Assembly: GCA_023374045.1 (NCBI GenBank)
Contig: CM041781.1
Location: forward strand, 140,670,982 to 140,734,981
DNA from: Limonium bicolor
Taxonomy: Eukaryota > Streptophyta > Magnoliopsida > Caryophyllales > Plumbaginaceae
DNA length: 64,000 bases
Reading direction: 5' to 3'
Every line of letters starts with the position of its first letter. Position 1 is the stretch's first letter. This document shows positions 35,265 to 46,137 of this stretch, piece by piece. A model generated the notes under the pieces. That model was not told the DNA's origin, did no database searches, and saw nothing but the letters and a program-made list of their open reading frames with translations. Made by a program: the position numbers and the translations under genes.

Positions 35265-37026
35265 TGTGAGCCTCGATTTTAAACCCTATCCTGTGCTGAC
35301 TAAAGCTGATTAGGATCTAATCGGGTTTTAGGTCCACTTATAACCTAAGATTAATAACTATGTCATATAACAATAATTATTAAAACCTAAGCTAGCTCAC
35401 TGGAACCTATCATGAGTCGCCACCTAATTTTAACCTAGAGTAAATCAGGAAAGGTAGAGTTCGGGTTCGGGGGCTTGGTATTCGACTTATTTAGGGTTCA
35501 ATTACTTTCATTACCCTTCCTAGGTCGTTTTTCCTCTACTTGGTTTATTTACGGCTTATTACGAGTCGTTTTAACCTAAGTGCGCAAGCTTCGGTTTTTT
35601 TTTGTGTTTTTAGCATTTTTTGACAGAAAATTAAAGTGAAATTAAAAGCTACCTAAACTAGGGTTTCGGAGGCAAAATTAGGTCGAATTTTGCTTACGTC
35701 CGTAGCCACGGACCCCATGTCCGAGACCACGGACCCCAGTTAACCTAGTTATACAGAAGAGTCGAATTTGAGGAAAAACAAAAGTTTGAAAAGTCCGGGG
35801 CCACGGACAGGCTGTCCGTGGGCCTGGACATTATTTTAGAAAACCTAAACTTTAAAATTTTAAAATCCCGCCGCCGTCCGTTGGCGTCCGAGGCTACGGA
35901 CAACCCGTCTGTGGTCCCGGACCACAGGTCCAAGATCCCGGACAACCCACAGACAGGGGTTTTATGGTGGTTCCCGAAGGTGTTTTCGGCTCAAAATTTA
36001 TGCACGTGTAGCCTGAAAGGTGTACAATTCGTTAGTAATTGAAAGATTGCAGTTTGAAGTCGAATTATGTACGAAACTTGACGAACAAGTAACAAGGCAG
36101 AAAGAAAAGTAATTAGCAATACAGAAGCGTAAAAAGGTTAGTTTGAACCCAAAATTTGACAGAGAGTTAATAAGGTCGTGGAGAGTTAGAAAAGTAGAAT
36201 TGCAACCTGTTTTACCTTCAGATTCGTGGTGTTTCTTCACGTCGGGATTCTTCGGAGGCCTCGTTGATGGCGGATCCGGAAGAACTTCGAACCGAGCTTC
36301 TGACTCCTTGCTGTTCTTGATGTTCTTCACGTTTTGGTGCTGTTTTGGCGAGGGTTTGATGATGGATGATGTTGTGGGAGTTAAAAAATGTGTTTTGGTG
36401 TTGATTTCGGTGAGATTTCGGTGTTTGACTGTGGCTCTGGAGTTCAAAACGTGGAGAGAGAGAGACGGCTGCCTTCTTTGAGAGTCTAGGGTTCTTGAGG
36501 TTCTCCTTTGATCATAGGATAAGGTTCCTTATATAGGCTTCCTTAAAGATAGAAAAATCCGGTAAAAACCGAGATTTACCGACGTCTTAGCTCAAGGGCT
36601 TCCAAAAGGAATTTGATTATGAAATTTCACACATGGGTAAAGGATGATATTTCTGATTTTTCTAAAGTGGAATCGAATTTTTTGGATATTGGAATATTTT
36701 TAAATTCAATTTCTCGTCAGATTCAATCAGAAATTGCTAGAAAATTATTGGAAATTCGAAAAATCAAAATTCCAACGCCATTATGCTTCAGATGTCATCC
36801 TCTATCATGGGTTAAAATTTAAAAGCATTTTGAATTGATTTGACCCTTATTTGGAGGAGAGAGAAAGCCTATAGGGGGCTTAGGAGCCTTAAAAAATTAC
36901 GAAAATGCCCCTGGAGATGACTAAGCTGTCCCTAGTACTCTGAGATGTGCCGATCGAATTGGGAACCCTCGCTACTAGCCTATTAGTAGAGACTCTCTTC
37001 CGGGGGTTGAAATTTTGGGTATAACA
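35265..37026 (-). repeat. 3' LTR of gag-only element
   Basis: Near-identical to 42608-44370. It contains a GC-rich palindrome cluster at 35695-35955 built of CCACGGAC/GTCCGTGG words. Open frames at 35998-36447 and 36143-36481 recur in both LTRs and overlap on opposite strands; no family was recognised. Confidence 0.92.
35695..35955. repeat. GC-rich palindrome cluster in gag-only element LTR
   Basis: Words such as CACGGACAGGCTGTCCGTG (a near-perfect palindrome at 35802-35820), GTCCGTAGCCACGGAC and GGTCCCGGACCACAGG recur about six times. The copy in the other LTR is 43038-43298, where several differences fall within these words (for example GTCCGTGGGCC versus GTTCGTGGGCC). Confidence 0.75.
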
Positions 37027-37134
37027 GATTGCCCCCCATCAACTAGACTTTGTAATGGAAATGAAAAGGCTAGTTGATGCTTGAGTGATACCCCAAAATT
37101 ATGGATCTTAAAAGACCACACGTGCAATCCGACA

Positions 37135-37450
37135 AGTTGCGTCGAGCTATTCTAAGGCGCTGACTACCTATGAGTAAAGTGGAAGGGTGTCGAGCGGTTC
37201 TAAGGCGTCGACCACCTAAAGGTAATAATGAAGTAATGTCAGACTATTCTAAGGCGCCGACTACCTATAAGGATGATATGACGTCAAGCTATTCTAAGGC
37301 GTTGACTACCTATAATGAATGAGATGATGTCAAGCTATTCTAAGGCGTTGACTACCTATAATGAATGATATGTCAAGCTATTCTGAGGCGTTGACTACCT
37401 ATAATGAATGAGATGATGTCAAGCTATTCTGAGGCGTTGACTACCTATCA
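37135..37450 (+). repeat. Minisatellite, about 45-bp units
   Basis: Units of the form GTCAAGCTATTCTAAGGCG...TGACTACCTATAATGAATGA recur about seven times just inside the 3' LTR of the gag-only element. Tandem repeats near the 3' untranslated region are common in TAT elements. Confidence 0.82.
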
Positions 37451-37489
37451 GTGATGAAAATTGGTGTTTCGAGTTTCTTCTATTCGGGT

Positions 37490-38120
37490 GAGTTCTGCTG
37501 CTCTGGTGAATCTGAATCTCTGGCTGAGAATCTGTATCTCTGAAGAGTCTGTGCCTTCGGCTAAGAATCTGTATCCCTGAAGAATCTGTACCTTCGGCTG
37601 AGAATCTGAATCCCTGAAGAATCTGTATCTTCGGCTGAGAATCTGAATCCCTGAAGAATCTGTATCTTCGGCTGAGAATCTGTATCTTTGAAGAATCTGT
37701 ATCTTCAGCTGAGAATCTGTATCTCTGATCGGGTGAGAATCTGTATCTCTGAAGAATCTGTATCTTCGGCTGAGAATCTGAATCCCTGAACGGGTGAGAA
37801 TCTGTATCTCTAAATAATCTGTATCTTCGGGGCGAGAATCTGTATCTCTGAAGAATCTGTATCTTCGGCTGAGAATCTGTATCTTTGAAGAATCTGTATC
37901 TCCGAGGCGAGAATCTGTATCTCTGAAGAATCTGTATCTCCGGGGCGAGAATCTGTATCTCTGAAGAATCTGCATCTTCGGGGCGAGAATCTGTATCTCT
38001 GAAGAATCTGAATCTTCGGGGTGAGAATCTGTATCTCTGAAGAATCTGTATCTTCGGGGTGAGAATCTATATCTCTGAAGAATCTGTATCTTCGGGGTGA
38101 GAATCTGTATCTCTAGTCTA
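37490..38120 (+). repeat. Minisatellite, about 33-bp units
   Basis: GAGAATCTGTATCTCTGAAG / AATCTGTATCTTCGGCT-type units repeat about 18 times with variants. A 175-codon open frame on the minus strand (37975-37448) only translates these repeats (DTDS, YRFF words) and is not treated as a gene. Confidence 0.88.
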
Positions 38121-40077
38121 TGATGAGGAGTTTCATGCAGACGGATGCAAGGTAAACTTTATGCAAATGATCATGATGAAAGTTGATTATGAAAGTGCCA
38201 AACGTGGTAGTGTTTGAAGAAAATTCTGTTTAGTGAAAAGGAAAGTGAAATTATCATCTCCTAACTATAGACTTCGGACTTGTAATTTATCTCCTACGAG
38301 ATGAACATGCCGCCGGTGGGGTATGTTGTATGATGTGAAGGTAAGGGCTTATGTGGGCCTGTGGTGCTTGATGTGCAAGTAAGGGCTTATGTGGGCCTGT
38401 GTGGTGTATGAAGTGAAGGTAAGGGCTTATGTGGTGGTAAGGGCTTATGCCTGTGGTGGGATGGTGGTGCTCAAGCTTTAGGTTTCAATTGGTGTTGTCA
38501 TGGCAATTGTTGGAACCAACAATTGCCTCCAGTATTTTTCCTTAGGACAATCTGAGCTAGAGTTCATGGCAATTGATCGGAACAATCAATTGCCCCCAGT
38601 ATTTTCTTTGATTAAACGTGCGAACAAGTCTCATCCTCACAGGGTCGAGGCTTATGCTTTGATGTGGTGCTTCCTATCCTACACTCAACGTGGTTGGTGT
38701 TTGCACTCATTTCTCGCTCATGGTCATAACCTCTAGACCATTGAATTCGATATTTGATGAATTTACGCATTTGATCTGTTACTTTCACGTGATTGGACAC
38801 ACAACTATCAAGTCGGAAGTCTTCAGAGCTTATAACGTGGTCATAGGGTGTGATGAAAGACGACGGGATCATGGAGGGATATTTGAGGTATGTGGAGCCT
38901 AAATGGGTGACCAAAGCTGCAACTTGTGTCTTCTCTCGGATTCATCTTCCTTGCCTTGAAGTCGTCTGGCTGCTTCATGTTGACCGTGTTTTCGAGCTTC
39001 TGGACTTGGACTTTTGAAGTTGTCCTTTACACCATTTCTCTTTTCGTCATTTCGATTTCTTCGAGGCGCTTCGGGTTTGCCTTTTTGTTTTATCCTTTAT
39101 TGACTTTGCCTTCGGGGTTCTTGTGTTTCCCGGTTTTGAGTTATGAGAGTTGTTTTGATGTGAGCTCTCTGGATCCTGTGCCACTTTGGGACCATTTACG
39201 GATCACTTTGTCATGCTGATAGCGGCATCGCTTCTTTGGACTGATTAGATTATTTTCTGAGAGTCGGGCCCCTCGCTTCCTTTGGTCACCGGGTCGGTAA
39301 TTCATCATTGGTTGGGTGATTCTATGGAGTTCATGGTATTGAAAAGGGATATATGAAAGGCTCAGCGGGGGTGCCTAGGGTTTAATGACAGGGTTTACAA
39401 GCTTTTGGCTATGTGGTGCTGTACCTAGGTGCTTCGTCATTCCTGATAGTTGTGTATCCGTTCTTTGTTACTTTTCGCAGGTCTAAGAGTAAATTTACAA
39501 ATTATCTCCTTCGGTCGGAGTTATGCCATTTACATTTTCCATTGAATGTGGTCTCGTCGGAGTCGTGTAAAAATGACACGCTCGTTCACTCTTGGTTTTT
39601 CCGCTCAAGTCACTCTCGTGAACTCTCACTCTGAGACTTGTTCGCATATTTAAACGAAAGGTGAAAGATGATGAACTTAGACTCAGATTGCCCCCAGTAT
39701 AAATCTAGGGTTTATAACAACAATTTGACAAATGTAGACTTGAACCGCTTCGTGGGTTGTTTGGATGTTTTGGGGTGAGTAGTGGTATTTGGTTAGACAT
39801 GTTCATCTTTTAAGAACAAAAGACAAGTCGTTTTGTTCAGTTGCCAAGAAATGACCGTTTCATGAACATTAGTCTTAAGAAATGTTTGCTAATGAGCAAG
39901 ATGATTTGGTTGAAGGTGCAAGGTGAACGAACGCATTTCCTTTATTATCATTTTTGTGATTACAAAATGAAAAAGGTGAAAAACTGAAATTTTAAAATCT
40001 AAACTTCATTAAAATAGAAATGTGATAAACTTCCCACAAAATTGAAATGAGTAAACAAAACACTGCTAGACTTTTGC
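38121..40077 (-). other. Non-coding 3' region of gag-only element
   Basis: No pol-like domain in any frame, where a full TAT element would carry protease, RT and integrase. 38330-38460 holds a few GTAAGGGCTTATGTGGGCC repeats. Short open frames (38926-39219 and similar) show no family motif. Confidence 0.7.
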
Positions 40078-41379
40078 CTACTCAACAAACTGGAGTCCTT
40101 GCTCGATAAGGTCTTCGATCTTGTGCTTCAATGCTCTGCAATCATCAGTACTGTGTCCTGGTAGTCGATGAAACTGGCAGAACTGATGGAGATGTTCCCC
40201 GGCTTGGGTGATCCCAGGACTAGGTGTGAGAGGCTGTAGTAAGTCTAGCTCTTGTAGCTTCATGAGTGCTTGACTGAGAGGCCGGCCAATGTTGGTAAAC
40301 TATCTCGGTGTAGAGAACCTCTTGGATCGGGGTGAGGCCTTGACGCTCTTCTTTGCAGCATTGGGTTTTCGTATGGTGCTCACTTGGTACGAAACTTGAG
40401 CTGCTTTGGCCGGCCCTGACTTAAAGGTCTCGATACTCACACCCTGGGCTTTGGGTTGTCCCAGCTTCAGCTCGCCTTTGTGAATCTTTTATTCCATGAC
40501 TCTTACCTGTCCCATCAGCATGTCGAAATTAGGGAAGTATGTGCAACTCAGCTCGTTGTTGTATTGTCTCTGCATATTGTCCACAATCATTCGAATTTGT
40601 TCTTGCTCATCCATTTTTGTAGGCATAGCAGCGGCCTTCATCCTCCACCGTTTGACGAAGTCGGACATTGATTCACCGTTTCCCTGTCGGGTACTGGCAA
40701 GGTCGGACCTGGTGACTTCAAGATTCTTAGCATACTCGAAATGGTGCAGGAAAGCCTCACAAACCTCTTCATAGGTTTTGGTGTTCATCCTCTGAGTCAA
40801 GTACCAACGTTGAGGTATTTCATCGAGATAACGGGCGAAAACCTTGGCCTTCTGCATGTCATTCAACCTGAGGATGGACATTTCCCTATCGAACATAGCC
40901 AGATGAACCTGCGGGTCTGAGGAACCTTTGTACAGAGTAAGTGTGGGTAGCTTCAACTTTAGAGGGAGATTAACCTCGGGGTACGATTCCATAGAAGAGT
41001 AATCGAAACCAGCTGGCTTGCTTGCTTTTTCCATGCGTTCGATCCTTTTCAGAGCCTTCTTGAGTTCTGTAGTTAATTGGTGGTCCGGGGCGGCTTCCCC
41101 TACAAATCTTTGTGCATCGTGGGCCTCAACAGAGTTAACTTCGATGTAGTCACGCTCGTTCCCAGAGTCAGCAATCTTTCCTGAAATGTTTTCCTGATGA
41201 CCAACCTCAAGGGAATTGATTTTGCTTTTCAGCTCTTCGATGGTGGTGACATACTTAGCCTCCATGTCATTAGTGGTGGACCTATGTTTTTGTTCCATGG
41301 CATCAAAGGCAGCCATGTACCTTTGCTCTAAGGCTGCAAACTGGGCCTCCATGCTGACTGGGTTTCCTCCCTCTGCCAT
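40078..41379 (-). CDS. Gag polyprotein of gag-only TAT-type element
   Basis: The main frame 41379-40489 (296 codons) starts MAEGGNPVSMEAQFAALEQ and has an N-terminal coiled-coil-like region. It then has a retrotransposon-gag domain (about residues 140-290): DPQVHLAMFDREM, DEIPQRWYL, YEEVCEAFLHHF and RQGNGESMSDFVKRW. It ends at a TAA soon after VRVMEXKI (about 40487). A second frame, 40263-40078, carries FCQFHRLPGHSTDDCRALKH, the C-terminal His/Cys motif of TAT Gag. About 220 bp of degraded sequence separates the two. The capsid domain itself is uninterrupted, so this may still make a truncated Gag. It would assemble particles but has no enzymes of its own. Confidence 0.82.
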
Positions 41380-42587
41380 ACTTGGGATTCGGGCTTATCT
41401 GTTGGAAAACAAAAGTGGATTGAGCTAACATTCTGGACCGCGAAGAAGTTTTAGGTGAAAACTTGTTTGGGCTGCAAGAAAAGCATATGAGCTGGAATGT
41501 TTCAAAGATTGTGGGTAGGCACTGAGGCCCAAAATAAGTTGGAAGGGAGGCGCCTAGAAGTGTTTGAAGAATGCGACTCTTAGGCCAGAATATTTTGAGA
41601 ATTGGGCGCTTGGGCCAGAATGTGTCTGGGCTAAAGGTAAAGCATATGGGCTAAAATGATTCCTAAACCATGTTCTGGATGTGAATTGGAATTTGGGCCG
41701 AGTGATTATGATTGGGCCTGAAGATGATACCCATGTCTAGGATCGTGGGTCAAAACCTGAGTGAAAAAGTCTTCCTGGACCAGAATGGGCCTCGAAAAGG
41801 AAAGGCTTGATGGATTTTTATGGATCGCTTTAGGTGGATTTGTTTTTTGCATGGGCCTGGAACTAAATTGATGATTCAAGTTGGGCCGAAAGAGAGAAAT
41901 CACCTAAGTCTAAACTTTTGGGCCGAAGCCCAAATGTTTCACATATCAAACCAAACAGGGCCTCTGGGCCGCAAACAATAAAGCCGTAAATTTAGGTTGG
42001 GCTGAGTTGATGTAGGAAAAGTTTCTATCAATTCCTAGGCTGGGTAGTGGGCCGATCACACAAGCAGACAAGGCCCATACAAATTCTACATGTCCTCACT
42101 TGACGCTTATCCAATTCGGGTATGGATCGATCCGGAGAGGTGCTTGGGGCGTGGGCCCGGGTCGCCACAAAGGAATAGGGCTTGCACGCTATTCTCTTTG
42201 GGCTTCCCCACTTTTTTCACATCACCTGAAGGTGTGCGTCTACGGTCGGGTCTTTGACTGACCAAACAATGGGCTAGGTAAGGGCACTGCCAGGAAAACG
42301 CTTGGGGCTAAAGCCCAGGTATTAAGGGGATGTGGTTAGACAACATCCTCCTCTTTTCCCCCGCTTATTCACATCACCTAAAAGGTGTGAGTCCCTGACA
42401 GGGGACCCTCACACGGGTCCCGGGGTGAAACTGGTTTGTGTGGACCCTCGCTCTCATATGATGCAAGGGTGCAAAAATTTAAAGTGCGCACGAAAGTAAA
42501 CAAACAAAGTAATAAAGCCATAAATAAACAATTTTTCGAGTTAAGCCCTCTTTCTTAAAATTAAACAAGTTAAAATTAAGAATTTAT

Positions 42588-42604
42588 CCCTAGCAGAGTC
42601 GCCA
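42588..42604 (-). other. Primer-binding site of gag-only element
   Basis: The minus strand reads TGGCGACTCTGCTAGGG just inside the 5' LTR, close to the tRNA-Arg-type site used by Ogre/TAT elements. It supports both orientation and TAT affiliation. Confidence 0.78.
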
Positions 42605-42607
42605 GTC

Positions 42608-44370
42608 TGTGAGCCTCGATTTTAAACCCTATCCTGTGCTGACTAAAGCTGATTAGGATCTAATCGGGTTTTAGGTCCACTTATAACCTAAGATTAATAA
42701 CTATGTCATATAACAATAATTATTAAAACCTAAGCTAGCTCACTGGAACCTATCATGAGTCGCCACCTAATTTTAACCTAGAGTAAATCAGGAAAGGTAG
42801 AGTTCGGGTTCGGGGGCTTGGTATTCGACTTATTTAGGGTTCAATTACTTTCATTACCCTTCCTAGGTCGTTTTTCCTCTACTTGGTTTATTTACGGCTT
42901 ATTACGAGTCGTTTTAACCTAAGTGCGCAAGCTTCGGTTTTTTTTTGTGTTTTTAGCATTTTTTGACAGAAAATTAAAGTGAAATTAAAAGCTACCTAAA
43001 CTAGGGTTTCGGAGGCAAAATTAGGTCGAATTTTGCTTACGTCCGTAGCCACGGACCCCATGTCCGAGACCACGGACCCCAGTTAACCTAGTTATACAGA
43101 AGAGTCGAATTTGAGGAAAAACAAAAGTTTGAAAAGTCCGGGGCCACGGACAGGCTGTTCGTGGGCCCGGACATTATTTTAGAAAACCTAAACTTTAAAA
43201 TTTTAAAATCCCGCCACCGTCTGTGGGCGTCCGAGGCTACGGACAACCCGTCTGTGGTCCCGGACCACAGGTCTGAGATCCCGGACAACCCACGGACAGG
43301 GGTTTTATGGTGGTTCCCGAAGGTGTTTTCGGCTCAAAATTTATGCACGTGTAGCCTGAAAGGTGTACAATTCGTTAGTAATTGAAAGATTGCAGTTTGA
43401 AGTCGAATTATGTACGAAACTTGACGAACAAGTAACAAGGCAGAAAGAAAAGTAATTAGCAATACAGAAGCGTAAAAATGTTAGTTTGAACCCAAAATTT
43501 GACAGAGAGTTAATAAGGTCGTGGAGAGTTAGAAAAGTAGAATTGCAACCTGTTTTACCTTCAGATTCGTGGTGTTTCTTCACGTCGGGATTCTTCGGAG
43601 GCCTCGTTGATGGCGGATCCGGAAGAACTTCGAACCGAGCTTCTGACTCCTTGCTGTTCTTGATGTTCTTCACGTTTTGGTGCTGTTTTGGTGAGGGTTT
43701 GATGATGGATGATGTTGTGGGAGTTAAAAAATGTGTTTTGGTGTTGATTTCGGTGAGATTTCGGTGTTTGACTGTGGCTCTGGAGTTCAAAACGTGGAGA
43801 GAGAGAGACGGCTGCCTTCTTTGAGAGTCTAGGGTTCTTGAGGTTCTCCTTTGATCATAGGATAAGGTTCCTTATATAGGCTTCCTTAAAGATAGAAAAA
43901 TCCGGTAAAAACCGAGATTTACCGACGTCTTAGCTCAAGGGCTTCCAAAAGGAATTTGATTATGAAATTTCACACATGGGTAAAGGATGATATTTCTGAT
44001 TTTTCTAAAGTGGAATCAAATTTTTTGGATATTGGAATATTTTTAAATTCAATTTCTCGTCAGATTCAATCAGAAATTGCTAGAAAATTATTGGAAATTT
44101 GAAAAATCAAAATTCCAACGCCATTATGCTTCAGATGTCATCCTCTATCATGGTTTAAAATTTCAAAGCATTTTGAATTGATTTGACCCTTATTTGGAGG
44201 AGAGAGCAAGCCTATAGGGGGCTTAGGAGCCTTAAAAAATTACGAAAATGCCCCTGGAGATGCCTAAGATGTCCCTAGTACTCTGAGATGTGCCGATCGA
44301 ATTGGGAACCCTCGCTACTAGCCTATTAGTAGAGACTCTCTTCCGGGGGGTTAAAATTTTGGGTATAACA
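42608..44370 (-). repeat. 5' LTR of gag-only element
   Basis: Direct repeat of 35265-37026, ending GGTATAACA before the CCCTT duplication and the resuming copia RT. Its palindrome cluster is at 43038-43298. Confidence 0.92.
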
Positions 44371-44375
44371 CCCTT

Positions 44376-45843
44376 CCTAGAGGGAAAAGGTTATTGGGTG
44401 CAAATGGGTTTACAAAGTGAAACTAAAGTCAGATGGAACGTTAGAACGGTACAAAGCTCGGTTGGTAGCAAGAGGGTTTACTCAGCGACATGGTTTGGAT
44501 TATCATGAGACTTTTTCACCCGTGGTCAAGTTAACAACAATACGATCTCTCATTGTTGTTGCACTTAACAAAGGGTGGATTATCAACCAACTTGACGTGA
44601 ATAATGCGTTCCTCCATGGAGACCTTGATGAAGAGGTCTATATGCGCTTACCACCTGGCCTTGAGGTCACAGGGACAAACAAGGCATGCCGGCTAAGAAG
44701 ATCGTTATATGGACTAAAGCAAGCTTCCAGGCAATGGTTTTCTAAACTAGCCAGTTTTCTCCACACACTTGAGTTTACTCAGTCCAAGAATGATTACTCC
44801 CTTCTCCACAAGGAAACATCTCAGGGTAAGATGTTTATTGCAGTCTATGTTGATGACATGTTAATTATTGGTCCTTGTCAGCAGGAAATTGATGGCATCA
44901 AGCGTGCTCTCGATCTTGATTTCCGCATTAAAGATCTGGGAACATTACGCTATTTCCTGGGTATTGAGTTCATTCCCTACAATCACGGGTATATTCTTTC
45001 ACAGCGCAAATTCTGCTTAGAGCTCTTAGAAGAATATACTTGTTCTGATGCAAGAACTGCCAAGGGGCCTATGGTCACGGGAAAACAGTGCGTGTCACTG
45101 ATGGTACTCCTTTGACGGATCCCACATCTTACCGGCGGTTGGTAGGCAAACTCAATTACTTGACTAATACAAGACCAGACCTCAGTTTTACTGTTCAGGT
45201 GCTTAGCCAGTTCATGGCACACCCCAGTGATGCTCATATGGAAGCTGCTATGCATGCAATCAGTTACATCAAAGGAACCTTGAATTATGGTATAGTTCTT
45301 ACTGGCAACCCGAGTATTGCGCTTGATTTACAAGCATATTGTGATTCGGATTGGGCTGCTTGCCCAAACACGAGAAAATCCGTGTCAGGTTATTTTATCT
45401 TCCTTGGAAGTAGCCCTATTTCTTGGAAGACTAAAAAGCAAGGATCAGTGTCTCTTTCTAGTGCTGAAGCTGAATACCGTTCCCTACGACGAGTTACTGC
45501 GGAATTGACATGGCTCACACGGCTACTACATGAGCTAGATGTTCCACACATCAATCCCATACCGGTCAAATGCGACAATCAGTCAGCTATATACATAGCT
45601 CGCAACCCTGTTTTCCATGAACGTACGAAACACATCGAGATTGATTGTCATTTTGTTCGGGAGAAGATACAACAGGGCCTTGTTGATGTTAGATACACCC
45701 ATACTTCTGATCAACTCGCAGACATGATGACTAAAGCTTTACCAGGAGTCAAATACAAGGAGCAGTTGTCACGTATTGGGATGCATGATAATACTTCAAG
45801 CCTTAGCAATTTTGCTTACGGCTTGAGGGGGGTATTGGGCTAG
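44376..45843 (+). pseudogene. copia element 2 reverse transcriptase and RNase H
   Basis: It resumes after the CCCTT duplication as PRGK, but the run of four A near 44392 is one short, so the frame shifts before CKWVYKVKLKSDGT. RT then reads openly with ARLVARGF, LDVNNAFLHGDL, the catalytic YVDDMLIIG (44848) and LGIEF. A second frame change near 45105 leads to RNase H with YCDSDWAACPNTRKS (45340), SSAEAEYRS (45460) and QLADMMTKALPG (45712). All catalytic motifs survive, but frame breaks prevent one polyprotein. Confidence 0.88.
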
Positions 45844-46132
45844 TAAACAGCCCACCAAGAACTTAAGCCCATATATTTATTTAGGTCCATGATTTATTAG
45901 AGACTACTAGATTAGTTCAAATTAGTTTAGATTTTATACATGAGATTGTATTTATCTTTTACATAGCATTTATCTTTTACATAATAGATTTAGTAGTATA
46001 TGCTTATAAATAGTTCATCGGTCTTTAGGTTTGTATACGAAGTTTACAGAACTCAATATACAATCGTTCCCTCTACAAATTCTCAAAGCAATCTCTTAAC
46101 CCTTTCAATGTCTATACATACGACTTCTAATA
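45833..46132 (+). repeat. 3' LTR of copia element 2
   Basis: Direct repeat of 31893-32193. It is preceded by GCTTGAGGGGGG, a polypurine tract, and followed by the AAAGA duplication. Confidence 0.9.
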
Positions 46133-46137
46133 AAAGA

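Larger units (their letters stand above)
35265..44370 (-). mobile_element. Gag-only (TR-GAG-like) TAT-type LTR retrotransposon, complete
   Basis: LTRs 35265-37026 and 42608-44370 (1762 and 1763 bp) read TGTGAGCC...GGTATAACA on the plus strand. Target duplication CCCTT is at 35260-35264 and 44371-44375. On the minus strand a tRNA-Arg-type primer site follows the 5' LTR and GATGGGGGGCAATC precedes the 3' LTR. The only protein-coding content is a gag (41379-40489, with a tail to 40078); no protease, RT or integrase exists in 37027-40077, which holds minisatellites instead. This matches the published TR-GAG class (terminal repeats plus gag only). It must be mobilised by another element. Confidence 0.9.
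31893..46132 (+). mobile_element. Ty1/copia LTR retrotransposon 2, split by a gag-only element
   Basis: LTRs 31893-32193 and 45833-46132 (about 300 bp) begin TATTGGGC and end TCTAATA, so termini are TATT...AATA. Target duplication AAAGA is at 31888-31892 and 46133-46137. Net length without the nested element is about 5.13 kb. Gag with two knuckles, protease, integrase, RT and RNase H are present. LTR copies differ at only a few sites (for example CCCATTTATT/CCCATATATT), so insertion is fairly recent, yet coding breaks exist: a TGA in gag, a gag/protease frame change, a TAG after integrase, and frame changes at the RT start and near 45110. Confidence 0.92.

Noticed and set aside
36143..36481. 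112-codon frame duplicated in both LTRs of the gag-only element
   Set aside because: An overlapping antisense frame of similar length is equally conserved, so identity reflects LTR copying rather than coding.
37448..37975. 175-codon open frame of YRFF/DTDS repeats
   Set aside because: Translation of a 33-bp minisatellite that stays open because the unit lacks stops.
37135..38120. CRISPR-like direct repeats
   Set aside because: Contiguous minisatellites without unique spacers, inside a retrotransposon 3' region.
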